17,654 nt of DNA, from positions 1 to 17,654 of the forward strand of contig DAOTTO010000630.1 in the NCBI GenBank assembly GCA_034437895.1, given 5' to 3'. This DNA comes from JANRLJ01 sp034437895. GTDB lineage: Bacteria > Chloroflexota > Anaerolineae > Aggregatilineales > Phototrophicaceae. Under the pieces are notes generated by a model. The model saw nothing but the letters and a program-made list of their open reading frames with translations, did no database searches and was not told where the DNA came from. This document shows, piece by piece, positions 1 through 7,229 of the stretch; the first letter of the stretch is position 1, and the number at the start of each line of letters is the position of its first letter. The translations under genes and the position numbers were made by a program.

Positions 1-153
1 ATAGCAAAATCCAGACAAATAACTTCAGATTTGCGCGATATTGAGCACTTTAAAATTGAACCTCTTTTAGAGATATTTAATGTTATTATACAAACACTTG
101 ACTTATGCACAACGCACAATAAAATAAGACTTATAGTTATGGATTTTGCATAA
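1..153 (+). CDS. possible 3' end of an upstream ORF (partial, weak)
   Basis: Frame 1 stays open from the first base of the window to a TAA at 151-153, giving 50 codons. The other two forward frames are interrupted within the first 45 bases. The translation has an alternating hydrophobic pattern that could be helical (for example IEPLLEIFNVIIQ). No family is recognisable. The DNA is much more AT-rich than the genes that follow, and the tail of the frame coincides with promoter-like and repeated motifs, so a chance opening in leader DNA is also likely. If it is real, its 5' end lies outside the window. Confidence 0.2.
   Translation: MAKSRQITSDLRDIEHFKIEPLLEIFNVIIQTLDLCTTHNKIRLIVMDFA
98..125 (+). 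promoter_or_regulatory. candidate sigma70-type promoter for the glutamate dehydrogenase gene
   Basis: TTGACT at 98-103 is followed after 16 bases by TAAAAT at 120-125, a good match to -35/-10 consensus. Transcription would start near 132 and leave a leader of about 130 nt. A second -10-like TATACT at 195-200 has only a weak -35 (TTTATT, 172-177), so two start points are possible. Assigned by eye. Confidence 0.4.
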
Positions 154-196
154 AAATTCATAAAACCTTATTTTATTTGGATGAAATTGTGCATTA
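103..196 (+). repeat. three copies of TTGTGCATAA, spaced about 42 bp
   Basis: The reverse complement TTATGCACAA is exact at 103-112. TTTTGCATAA (9/10) is at 144-153 and TTGTGCATTA (9/10) at 187-196. Start-to-start spacings are 41 and 43 bp, close to four helical turns. The first copy sits in the spacer of the 98-125 promoter and the third overlaps the -10-like TATACT. They look like binding sites for one regulator of the downstream dehydrogenase; the regulator is unknown. Confidence 0.4.
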
Positions 197-259
197 TACT
201 GATAGCAAATATTTCGGTTATGTATGCGCCGGCACTTCCCGGCAAGGAGAATCCGCATA

Positions 260-1543
260 ATGGCGGTAGCACTCAATATCCCAGTTTTTGAAAGAACTAA
301 TCCTTCCGCTTACGAAACAGCCATTTCTCAATATAATCGCGCAATCAGCTATTTGAATCTTGATGAGGGTTTGATCGAATTTATGCGCTATCCGCGCCGC
401 GAATTCACAGTGAATTTTCCGGTGCGGCGCGATGACGGTAGCATGGAAATGTTTACCGGCTACCGAGTCCATCACAGCACCGTTCTCGGTCCCTCGAAAG
501 GCGGTATACGCTACAGCTTGCACGTCGATATTGATGAAGTCCGGGCGCTGGCAATGTGGATGACATGGAAATGCGCCTTGATGAATCTGCCTTATGGCGG
601 TGCAAAAGGTGGCGTAGTGGTTGATCCCCACACCCTCAGCATCGGTGAATTAGAACGCTTGACCCGCCGTTATGCCTCTGAATTAATCCCGTTGATTAGC
701 CCACAATCTGACATTCCCGCGCCGGATATGGGGACGACCCCACAAATGATGGCATGGATTATGGATACCTACAGTATGACCGTCGGCTATTCCGTCCCAG
801 CAGTCGTCACAGGCAAGCCCATCGGAATCGGCGGCAGCGAAGGCCGTACCGTCGCCACCGGACGCGGTGTCATTATCTGCATGATGGAAGCACTCAAACG
901 CAGTGGCGTTAATGATGCTGCCAATACCCGTGTTATTGTACAAGGCTTCGGCAACGTCGGCTCCAACGCAGCAGATTACGCACAAGATATGGGCTTTAAT
1001 GTGGTTGGGGTCAGCGATGTTAACGGCGGCATCTATAACGCTAACGGGTTGGACATTAATGCCGTCCGCCGATACATAGAGAGAACAGGCGGTTTAGCAG
1101 GTTATCCCAACGCGGAGCAAGTCAACAATAATGAACTACTTACCCTACCTTGCGATGTCCTCATTCCCGCCGCGATGGAAGGCCAACTGACTGCTTACAA
1201 TGCCAATCAAGTCCAGGCCAGCCTCATCGTGGAAGGCGCAAACGGTCCCACCACCCCCGATGCAGATGATATTTTCGCTGATCGTGGCATTACCGTCGTA
1301 CCCGATATTCTCGCAAACGCAGGTGGCGTAGTCGTGTCTTACTTCGAATGGGTTCAGGATTTGCAATCGTTCTTCTGGGATGAAGATGAGGTCTTTCGTC
1401 AATTACAGCGCATTATGGTGCGCGGATATGATTTCACCAGCACAACCGCCGAACAGCACGGCGTGACCCTACGGAATGCGGCGCAGCTTGCCGCCATCAA
1501 ACGCGTCGCCGATGCCCTCAAGACACGCGGCTTCTACCCCTGA
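260..1543 (+). CDS. Glu/Leu/Phe/Val dehydrogenase, probably glutamate dehydrogenase
   Basis: The product is 427 residues, the usual size of bacterial hexameric GDHs. The family catalyses reversible NAD(P)-dependent oxidative deamination of glutamate to 2-oxoglutarate and ammonia in the cytoplasm. Visible motifs are KGGIRY (Lys80), the family signature LPYGGAKGG with catalytic Lys116, PAPDMGT with the conserved Asp156, TGKP, and a Rossmann GFGNVG near 229-234 followed by the C-terminal dehydrogenase domain. The ATG at 260 is chosen because AAGGAGA (244-250) lies 9 bases upstream; an in-frame ATG at 224 would place that ribosome site inside the gene. The gene has its own promoter region and terminator, so it is probably monocistronic. 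GDH is favoured over leucine or valine dehydrogenase by length and the PAPDMGT region. Cofactor preference cannot be told from the sequence by eye. Confidence 0.9.
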   Translation: MAVALNIPVFERTNPSAYETAISQYNRAISYLNLDEGLIEFMRYPRREFTVNFPVRRDDGSMEMFTGYRVHHSTVLGPSKGGIRYSLHVDIDEVRALAMWMTWKCALMNLPYGGAKGGVVVDPHTLSIGELERLTRRYASELIPLISPQSDIPAPDMGTTPQMMAWIMDTYSMTVGYSVPAVVTGKPIGIGGSEGRTVATGRGVIICMMEALKRSGVNDAANTRVIVQGFGNVGSNAADYAQDMGFNVVGVSDVNGGIYNANGLDINAVRRYIERTGGLAGYPNAEQVNNNELLTLPCDVLIPAAMEGQLTAYNANQVQASLIVEGANGPTTPDADDIFADRGITVVPDILANAGGVVVSYFEWVQDLQSFFWDEDEVFRQLQRIMVRGYDFTSTTAEQHGVTLRNAAQLAAIKRVADALKTRGFYP

Positions 1544-1574
1544 TCTTCTCCCAAAACTTATACTTATTTTTGTC

Positions 1575-1600
1575 GGGGCGCACCTCATCGTGCGCCCTTT
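1575..1600 (+). terminator. hairpin terminator after the dehydrogenase gene
   Basis: GGGCGCAC (1576-1583) and GTGCGCCC (1590-1597) form a perfect 8-bp GC-rich stem around a six-base loop, followed by TTT and a pyrimidine-rich stretch. It sits 32 bases after the stop codon. The T run is short. The stem core resembles the dispersed hairpin at 12840-12866, so the terminator may be a domesticated repeat copy. Confidence 0.55.
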
Positions 1601-1691
1601 CCATTTCCATCCAATGGCATTATCCTTTTCGCAACCATCATCGCGCTTTTTGCGTTATCTTATTACGTTGTGTCAGATCGCCCGTATTTTC

Positions 1692-1720
1692 TTGATGTAT
1701 AGACTAAATCACCCTAAAAA
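1692..1720 (+). promoter_or_regulatory. weak candidate promoter for the large TPR gene
   Basis: TTGATG (1692-1697), a 17-base spacer and TAAAAA (1715-1720) lie 32 bases before the ATG at 1752. Each box matches consensus at 4 of 6 positions. The rest of the 208-bp gap after the dehydrogenase gene holds the terminator and nothing else recognised. Confidence 0.25.
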
Positions 1721-1751
1721 CGCCATTTTGTGATTAATCGAGTTATTTCCC

Positions 1752-3911
1752 ATGAATATTTTTGAACGAATTAGCGGCTGGCTCAAAGCCGAAGCCACTA
1801 CCCCATTACGACCCGAATTAGAAGACTTACGTGCCGCCATTGAACACGCACGCCGTCTTAAGCGCCATGAAAATTACGCCGAGTCGCTTTTGGCTTTAGA
1901 TCAAGCCGCACTACTTGCCCGTCGTGTGATCGATACAAGTGCTGGTGTAGCCATTGCGCTCCATCGCGCTGATGTATTGATTCGAGTCAAAGATTATGAT
2001 GAGGCTGAATCGCTGCTTAATGAGCTAAAATTGAATGCCGAGGATGCCAATCAACGGAATCATCTCGCCTATATTTTTAGCACGTTAGGGATGTTGGCGC
2101 AGGCACAAGCCGATTGGTCAAGCGCCCGCGACTACTATGAACAAGCGCTTAAAGCTGCACAAGCAGCCTATTCACCAGGGGCCGAAGGTCGCGCTCAAGG
2201 GCATCTCGCAGACACTTATCTTCAAGAAAATAACGCGAGCTATGGCGTTTACTTACTGCGAGAAGCACTGCCCAAGCTCAACACAGGCGGCGATATCGAA
2301 CTCAGCAGCTATTTCGTCGGGCGATTGGGGGAAGCTCTGATTGCAACCGGGCAGGAAATCGAAGGGCGCAATCTGATTGGTCGCGCGCTTAAGCTGGCGG
2401 AACACATGGAATACCGCATCTATGAACGCGAATGGCGAATCGTCTTGGCTGGACAAGCTATGGTGACACAGCAATACGACGAAGCACGTAAGTTATATGA
2501 GGCCGCGCTCAAGATCACCGATACGAGCCAGCCCACGCCGCAATCCGTCCTTTTACTCTGTCAGATGAGTAAATGTGCGCTGCGCCAATTCGAGTATGAA
2601 ACCGCGCTGGATTATGCGCGTCGTGCCGTCGCCTTGTGTGAAAATCAGACCGAAGCCGACGACACTTACATCATGGCGCAAGGCACGCTTGGTATCGCGC
2701 TCCGTTCAATGGATAAAAACAGCGAAGCCCTTGCCCCGCTGGAAATCGCCGCCCAGCATTATAATCGCTTAAAAACCCTCGAAGCCGATCATAATCAGAT
2801 CGACATCCTTCGTAATCTAGCGGCAGCCCAAGCCGAAACCGCCGATTCTGAAACGGCTTTTGCCACTTATCAAACAGCGCTCGAAATAGCACGGACGCAA
2901 GACTCGCGGTCAGAGATCGCCGGGACGCAACGCGACATCGGCATTCTACAAGCGCGGCGGAGTCAACCACAAGAAGCGATCAAAAGTTGGACGAGCGCCC
3001 TAGACATCTACGAGGGTGAGCGCCAATTCGGGAGGGTGGCTCGGCTGTACTGCGACATCGCTAATTTACGGAAGTCACTTGGTCAAAGCAAACGCGCCAT
3101 GCAGGATTATGAACGGGCGCTCATGGCGCTTTCTTCGGTGGATGACCCCGAAACACGCGGCGTAGTGCTTTCTAACGCGGCAACGGCCTATGTCGATCAA
3201 GGCGACATCGAAACCGCCGAGTCGTTTTTCGTCGAGGCCATCAAACTGGCGCAAAAATCAGAAGATCGCCGCGCAGAAGCCACCCGACGCGGCAATTATG
3301 CTTGGTTCTTGCTTTCCACCGGACGTTCACAACGTGCTATCGCCGCCCTTGACTATGCGCGGCGGCAAAGCCAAGATTTAGGACTCGCGCTGCCGTATGC
3401 CGTCCAGACCGATAATTTGGGATTAGCCTACGATGAAGCCGGCAATTACGAAAACGGACTGACTTATCATCGACAAGCCTTGACGCTAATCGAACCGCTG
3501 CATAATCCGCATTGGGAGGCGGTCATCCGTGCCAATTTAGGCCATACGCTGATCTCGCTTAATCAAAGTGATGAAGCTGCGCCCTATTTTGAAGCCGCGC
3601 TAGAAATCGCCCGTCCCACCGAAGATGTCGAAGTCATCGCCCACGCTTTGAACGGACAAGCCCGCCTCGCGCTTCGAGAGGAAGATGTAAATATCGCCGG
3701 AACAGGCATTGCAGAAGCCGTCACTACTGCCCGACGTTCCGGCAGCCGCCGCCTAATCGCGGATGCGCTCGCCCTCCAAAGTGAATATCAGGCAAAAAAC
3801 AGTCAATCCACCGAAGCCGCTGCTTCTTGGGACGAAGCCAAAAAACTCTATAGCATTTTAGGCTTGTCGCTGGCACAGCATACGCCAGATTGGTTGGAAT
3901 TGGGAAGCTAA
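1752..3911 (+). CDS. large tetratricopeptide-repeat protein
   Basis: A 719-residue protein made almost entirely of TPR helix pairs with a period near 40 residues, as in the TPR_12-like class. Units show the usual pattern of small residue, LG, G/N, then A..YE.AL (for example LGMLAQAQADWSSARDYYEQ near residue 110). There is no signal peptide or membrane segment and no enzymatic domain at either end, so it is probably a cytoplasmic scaffold that binds partner proteins. The N-terminus is a short amphipathic stretch (MNIFERISGWL) before the repeats start. There is no clear Shine-Dalgarno before the ATG at 1752, but no better in-frame start is seen. The gene stands alone: it is separated from the dehydrogenase gene by a terminator and from the glycosyltransferase gene by 193 bp. 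Its partners are unknown. Confidence 0.85.
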   Translation: MNIFERISGWLKAEATTPLRPELEDLRAAIEHARRLKRHENYAESLLALDQAALLARRVIDTSAGVAIALHRADVLIRVKDYDEAESLLNELKLNAEDANQRNHLAYIFSTLGMLAQAQADWSSARDYYEQALKAAQAAYSPGAEGRAQGHLADTYLQENNASYGVYLLREALPKLNTGGDIELSSYFVGRLGEALIATGQEIEGRNLIGRALKLAEHMEYRIYEREWRIVLAGQAMVTQQYDEARKLYEAALKITDTSQPTPQSVLLLCQMSKCALRQFEYETALDYARRAVALCENQTEADDTYIMAQGTLGIALRSMDKNSEALAPLEIAAQHYNRLKTLEADHNQIDILRNLAAAQAETADSETAFATYQTALEIARTQDSRSEIAGTQRDIGILQARRSQPQEAIKSWTSALDIYEGERQFGRVARLYCDIANLRKSLGQSKRAMQDYERALMALSSVDDPETRGVVLSNAATAYVDQGDIETAESFFVEAIKLAQKSEDRRAEATRRGNYAWFLLSTGRSQRAIAALDYARRQSQDLGLALPYAVQTDNLGLAYDEAGNYENGLTYHRQALTLIEPLHNPHWEAVIRANLGHTLISLNQSDEAAPYFEAALEIARPTEDVEVIAHALNGQARLALREEDVNIAGTGIAEAVTTARRSGSRRLIADALALQSEYQAKNSQSTEAAASWDEAKKLYSILGLSLAQHTPDWLELGS

Positions 3912-4027
3912 ACGCACAGAAATATGGGCATAGCTATTCATATAACCGTCGGACACTGTCTGCTGCCCTTATTGTACTAATGCCTATATTGGATAAAACC
4001 CGTAAGCACTACTTTTTCCTTTGCTTA

Positions 4028-4055
4028 CCCTTGCGTTCTCAGCACCTTTGCGTTT
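4028..4055. repeat. decayed CTTTGCG-type dispersed repeat
   Basis: CCCTTGCGTTCTCAG then CACCTTTGCGTTT resembles the segment at 17288-17313 (CTCAG, CTTTGCG, CCTTTGCGGTTT). Both lie between genes, just before a start codon region. They look like copies of one dispersed intergenic repeat family. From 3912 to here the gap holds only a weak AT-rich hairpin (about 3932-3953) and no convincing terminator. Confidence 0.35.
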
Positions 4056-4078
4056 AATCTTCTTTATCTCTTTCTAAC

Positions 4079-4105
4079 AGCTAACTGCTGAAAGCTGACT
4101 GCTGA
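4079..4105 (+). repeat. tandem AGCTGACTGCTGA repeat running into a start codon
   Basis: AGCTAACTGCTGA (4079-4091) and AGCTGACTGCTGA (4093-4105) match at 12 of 13 positions with a 14-bp period. The last A of the second unit is the A of the glycosyltransferase ATG. A related pair occurs at 14900-14926 in front of the acyl-CoA dehydrogenase gene. This looks like a dispersed short tandem repeat family. Confidence 0.55.
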
Positions 4106-5349
4106 TGACTCAATTCTGGTTTATCTCTGCACCGCTCTACAGCCATACGGATTGGGGCGGGTTCATCAAGACCGCGCAGGAACTCCAATCACGCGGGCAT
4201 GATGTCCTGTGGATCAGTGGCGCGGCGATTCAAGGCGCAGTCGAAGGAGCTGGAATTCAATTTCGTGCGATTCGTGAAACAGGCTGGTTATGGCCTCCGC
4301 CGCCCGTGCCAGATTTATCGACAATTCTGCCGCAAGAAGCGGTGATGCTCCGCTACAAACGGGCGCTCGATACCTGGTTGAGCGAGGATATTGTAGGGGA
4401 TGCAGTGCAAGCACTAATCGACCTCGCCGCCGAAATCGGTAAACCGAATGTAATCTTGACGGATCCGTTTCTGAGTGCCTCAGCACTGGCAGCGGAAAAA
4501 TTGGATGTGCCGCTGGTCGTGTGCGGCTGGCCTGCTCAAGGTGATCTGAACGAAACCTTCTTATTCCCGGTACAGCGCACTTTAGGCACCGATAGTCAGC
4601 AGCGGCTCGCCCGTTTATGTGAGCGTTTCGGCTTGCAGGGCGTGAACTTCTCACATGGCCCCACGCCATCGATCATCAGCCCTCATCTGCATATCTGTTA
4701 TTTCACACGCGGTTGGTATATTGCGGATGAGATGACGCTATTGCCCCAAAATTTATTTGTTGGCGGCATCTCTACGCCTCCCAAAGATGCGCCTCCCGAC
4801 TGGTTGACCGCAATCCCAGAAAGTGCGCCGATTGCGCTGATTACGCTCGGCAGCGTCTTCACAGGCGATCTCGGATTTTTTAGCTGGAGCGCCCAAGCTG
4901 CCGCCCGTGAAGGTTTTATTCCATTAGTCGTCATCGGCTGGAATCCCGTCGAACCAGACAAGAAAGCACAACTCGTCGCCGCGCTGCCGAAAACGACACG
5001 CTTGCTTAATTGGGTGCCGTTTGACCATGTGCTGCCGCGCACCAAGCTCATGATTCATCACGGCGGGATGGGGACAACCCATGCTGCTGTTTTACACGGC
5101 CTCCCACAAATTGCCGTACCACACGCTGCCGATCAACGGGTGCAGGCACGTCGTCTTTCGCAAGCGAGAGTTGGTCTCAATCTGACGGCACACGATGTCC
5201 GTCATGGGATGTTATGGGAAGGGGTAAAAGCACTGTCGAAAGATACTAAAGTCCAGCAAACCGCCTATGATCTCAGGGCAGAGATGGCTTCGCTTGGAGG
5301 CGTGGCACGAGCGGCGGACGCATTGGAAAAGATGAAAATTCCTAAATAA
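4105..5349 (+). CDS. UGT/MGT-family glycosyltransferase (GT1, GT-B fold)
   Basis: The 414-residue product has the two-domain GT-B layout. The N-terminal acceptor domain opens with FWFISAPLYSHT and the RGHDVLWIS strand typical of the family. The C-terminal nucleotide-sugar domain has ITLGSVF (247-253), NWVPFDHVLP, and the family hallmark HHGGMGTTHAAVLHGLPQ (318-335) followed by PHAADQ (339-344). Members move a sugar from a nucleotide donor to a small acceptor such as a lipid, carotenoid or macrolide; the acceptor here cannot be deduced. There is no transmembrane segment, so it is cytoplasmic or loosely membrane-bound. The ATG at 4105 is supported by the first beta strand starting at once, but there is no Shine-Dalgarno: the preceding 26 bases are a tandem repeat. 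The flanking genes do not form an obvious pathway. Confidence 0.85.
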   Translation: MTQFWFISAPLYSHTDWGGFIKTAQELQSRGHDVLWISGAAIQGAVEGAGIQFRAIRETGWLWPPPPVPDLSTILPQEAVMLRYKRALDTWLSEDIVGDAVQALIDLAAEIGKPNVILTDPFLSASALAAEKLDVPLVVCGWPAQGDLNETFLFPVQRTLGTDSQQRLARLCERFGLQGVNFSHGPTPSIISPHLHICYFTRGWYIADEMTLLPQNLFVGGISTPPKDAPPDWLTAIPESAPIALITLGSVFTGDLGFFSWSAQAAAREGFIPLVVIGWNPVEPDKKAQLVAALPKTTRLLNWVPFDHVLPRTKLMIHHGGMGTTHAAVLHGLPQIAVPHAADQRVQARRLSQARVGLNLTAHDVRHGMLWEGVKALSKDTKVQQTAYDLRAEMASLGGVARAADALEKMKIPK

Positions 5350-5437
5350 TTTTCCAAAATTTTCCAACTCCGCTTGTGTCGCGTTTAACTGTCAAGTAAG
5401 ATAAGGACTTTCCCCACCACTTATTGCTTTTATGTAA

Positions 5438-5451
5438 CGTAATTCATTACG
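5438..5451. promoter_or_regulatory. inverted repeat CGTAAT-TC-ATTACG before the kelch gene
   Basis: Perfect 6-bp arms around two bases, 59 bp before the preferred TTG start. A -10-like TATATT (5471-5476) lies just downstream, so the palindrome would fall near the -35 region and could be an operator. The rest of the 5350-5509 gap holds no hairpin terminator that I can see. Confidence 0.35.
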
Positions 5452-5509
5452 CGAAATAGTGACCTTTCATTATATTCTGGAATTTTGCTTTATCGGGGAG
5501 TTAGGCGCT

Positions 5510-7177
5510 TTGAATCATCGGCTTATTTCATTTCATACAGTATCCCATCAACGTTTTATCAGTATTCTTCTACTTGTGACTATAATTTCGTCATCTTTGT
5601 TCATGATGACTTATCAAGCGCAAGCCGCTACTACCGACCCAAATTGTACGCAGCAAATTGTTCTCCCCGGCACCAACACCCCCGGTTGGCTGCAAATGCC
5701 TTCGCTCGCACCTGCCTTTCATGTGGAAGGTGCAAATGCCGCCATCGACGGGAAATTCTACCTTTTTACGGGGTTTGATTCTAATGCGCTGACGGCGGGA
5801 AATCGCGTGGATGTTTATAATCCAGCCACAGATGTCTGGGAAACCGTCGCTAACCCGCGCAACCCCATGCCCTTCGCGGCCAGCCATATCCATGCGGTTT
5901 CGGATGGCCTATACGTTTGGATAGCAGGTGGTTTTTATGGCAACCATCCCAGCATAACGCCGTCGAATCAGGTTTGGCGTTATGATGTCTTCAATGATCT
6001 GTGGACGACAAGTCCACTTTGGAATATGCCAGAAGCGCGTGCCAGCGGCGCACTTGTCCGTAACGGACGCAGCTTGCACTTTATCGCAGGCTTAAGCGAT
6101 ACGGCTATCCCACGCAATACTGATCGCGCTGATCATTGGATTCTCAATTTGGATAATCCCGATGCAGGCTGGTCAGTGGGAGCAGTTCTGCCTATCAATC
6201 GCAATCATTTAAATGGCATGGCGATTGACGGCATTATATACGCCCTCGGCGGTCAGTTCCGGCATGATACTAATCCACTCGATATTAACGTCGCACACGC
6301 CTACAATCCCGCAACTGATACTTGGGCAGCGATTGCCCCTCTTGGCAGACCACGCTCACACTTTGAGCCAGGCACATTCGTACTTAATGATCGCATCATC
6401 ATTGTGGGCGGGCGCGATAACAACACCTTAGCCATTCGCAATGTGAGCGAATACAATCCTCAAACTAACGCATGGACGGAGCTTACCCCACTGCCCGTCC
6501 CCCTTATTGCACCTGCGGCAAAAGCCTTTGGCAACTACATCGTCGTGACCGAAGGCGGCAGACGCTTTGATGATGCTCAAAATAATACGTGGATTGGGGA
6601 AGTGCTGACAGATTGCGTCGTTGTACCCCTCCTGCCTGCTGCGACCCCAATTCCTCAAGGGATTAATGGAACGGGTGCATCCAATCTAGCTACTGGCGAT
6701 GTCAACATCAGCAAAAGCGGTGCGCTGCAATCCGGCGGCGCAGGTCTCCCCGGTGAAACGATCACTTGGACGATGAACATCACCAACACTAGCACGACCA
6801 ATCAGAATATCACTATGACCGATGTCATACCTTCATCACTGGCTGTTGAATCTGTCCAAATCAGTCGGGGAACATCCACCGTATCGGGTCAGGTTGTAAT
6901 GGTCATCGTTCCGTTTGTCACCCCAGGCGAAAATATCAGCGTTATCATCAACACGACCATTCGGGAACGCATCATCTCAGGCATCGTAACTAATACCGCC
7001 GCCCTTGATAGCGGACAGAGCGCGACGGCTGAAGTGCGTGTTGTCCCATCCGTGACCCAACTTCCCGCTACCGGTGAAAGCCCCTACAGCCGATCACTCT
7101 TCGGGGCGCTGTTGCTCGGCCTCGTTGCTGGATGTGGCTTCGGCGCACTTCTACTTTTTCCTCGAAAAGCGAGATAG
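5510..7177 (+). CDS. secreted kelch-repeat protein with DUF11-like domain and LPATGE cell-surface anchor
   Basis: With a TTG start at 5510 the product is 555 residues. The TTG is preferred because GGGGAG (5495-5500) lies 9 bases upstream and it gives a clean signal peptide: a basic N-terminus, a hydrophobic core (ISILLLVTIISSSLF) and an AQA-type cleavage site. A GTG at 5459 would add 17 residues. About six kelch blades follow (roughly residues 50-370), with repeated GG, Y.P.T..W and PR motifs such as VYNPATDVWETV and AYNPATDTWAAI; these should form a beta-propeller. A DUF11-like Ig-fold domain with NITNTSTTNQNITMTDVIP follows. The C-terminus is LPATGE (518-523), a hydrophobic segment and the basic tail RKAR, the classic sortase sorting signal. 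It is probably a surface-displayed binding protein. No sortase gene is present in the window. A lipid- or membrane-anchored role without sortase processing is the alternative. Confidence 0.85.
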   Translation: MNHRLISFHTVSHQRFISILLLVTIISSSLFMMTYQAQAATTDPNCTQQIVLPGTNTPGWLQMPSLAPAFHVEGANAAIDGKFYLFTGFDSNALTAGNRVDVYNPATDVWETVANPRNPMPFAASHIHAVSDGLYVWIAGGFYGNHPSITPSNQVWRYDVFNDLWTTSPLWNMPEARASGALVRNGRSLHFIAGLSDTAIPRNTDRADHWILNLDNPDAGWSVGAVLPINRNHLNGMAIDGIIYALGGQFRHDTNPLDINVAHAYNPATDTWAAIAPLGRPRSHFEPGTFVLNDRIIIVGGRDNNTLAIRNVSEYNPQTNAWTELTPLPVPLIAPAAKAFGNYIVVTEGGRRFDDAQNNTWIGEVLTDCVVVPLLPAATPIPQGINGTGASNLATGDVNISKSGALQSGGAGLPGETITWTMNITNTSTTNQNITMTDVIPSSLAVESVQISRGTSTVSGQVVMVIVPFVTPGENISVIINTTIRERIISGIVTNTAALDSGQSATAEVRVVPSVTQLPATGESPYSRSLFGALLLGLVAGCGFGALLLFPRKAR

Positions 7178-7186
7178 TAGATAAAC

Positions 7187-7211
7187 AGGGCGATTCGCTA
7201 GGGATCGCCCT
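7187..7211. terminator. hairpin between convergent genes
   Basis: AGGGCGAT (7187-7194) and ATCGCCCT (7204-7211) make a perfect 8-bp stem with a nine-base loop, placed between the stop codons of two convergent genes (7177 and 7230). There is no long T run on either side, so it may act as a bidirectional, weak terminator. Confidence 0.45.
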
Positions 7212-7229
7212 AAATATTGCACTTATAAA

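Noticed and set aside
224..259. Upstream ATG extending the dehydrogenase by 12 residues
   Set aside because: The strong AAGGAGA at 244-250 would lie inside the gene and is correctly spaced for the ATG at 260.
1476..1733. Plus-strand frame of 85 codons across the end of the dehydrogenase gene
   Set aside because: It overlaps the real gene in another frame, runs through the terminator hairpin and has no ribosome site or family-like sequence.
4214..4669. Long minus-strand frame opposite the glycosyltransferase
   Set aside because: It is a shadow of a GC-rich coding region: arginine- and proline-rich, with no motif, while the plus-strand frame has clear family motifs.
4105..7177. Glycosyltransferase and kelch protein as one surface glycosylation locus
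   Set aside because: They are on the same strand but separated by 160 bp with a separate candidate operator, and nothing in either sequence links them.
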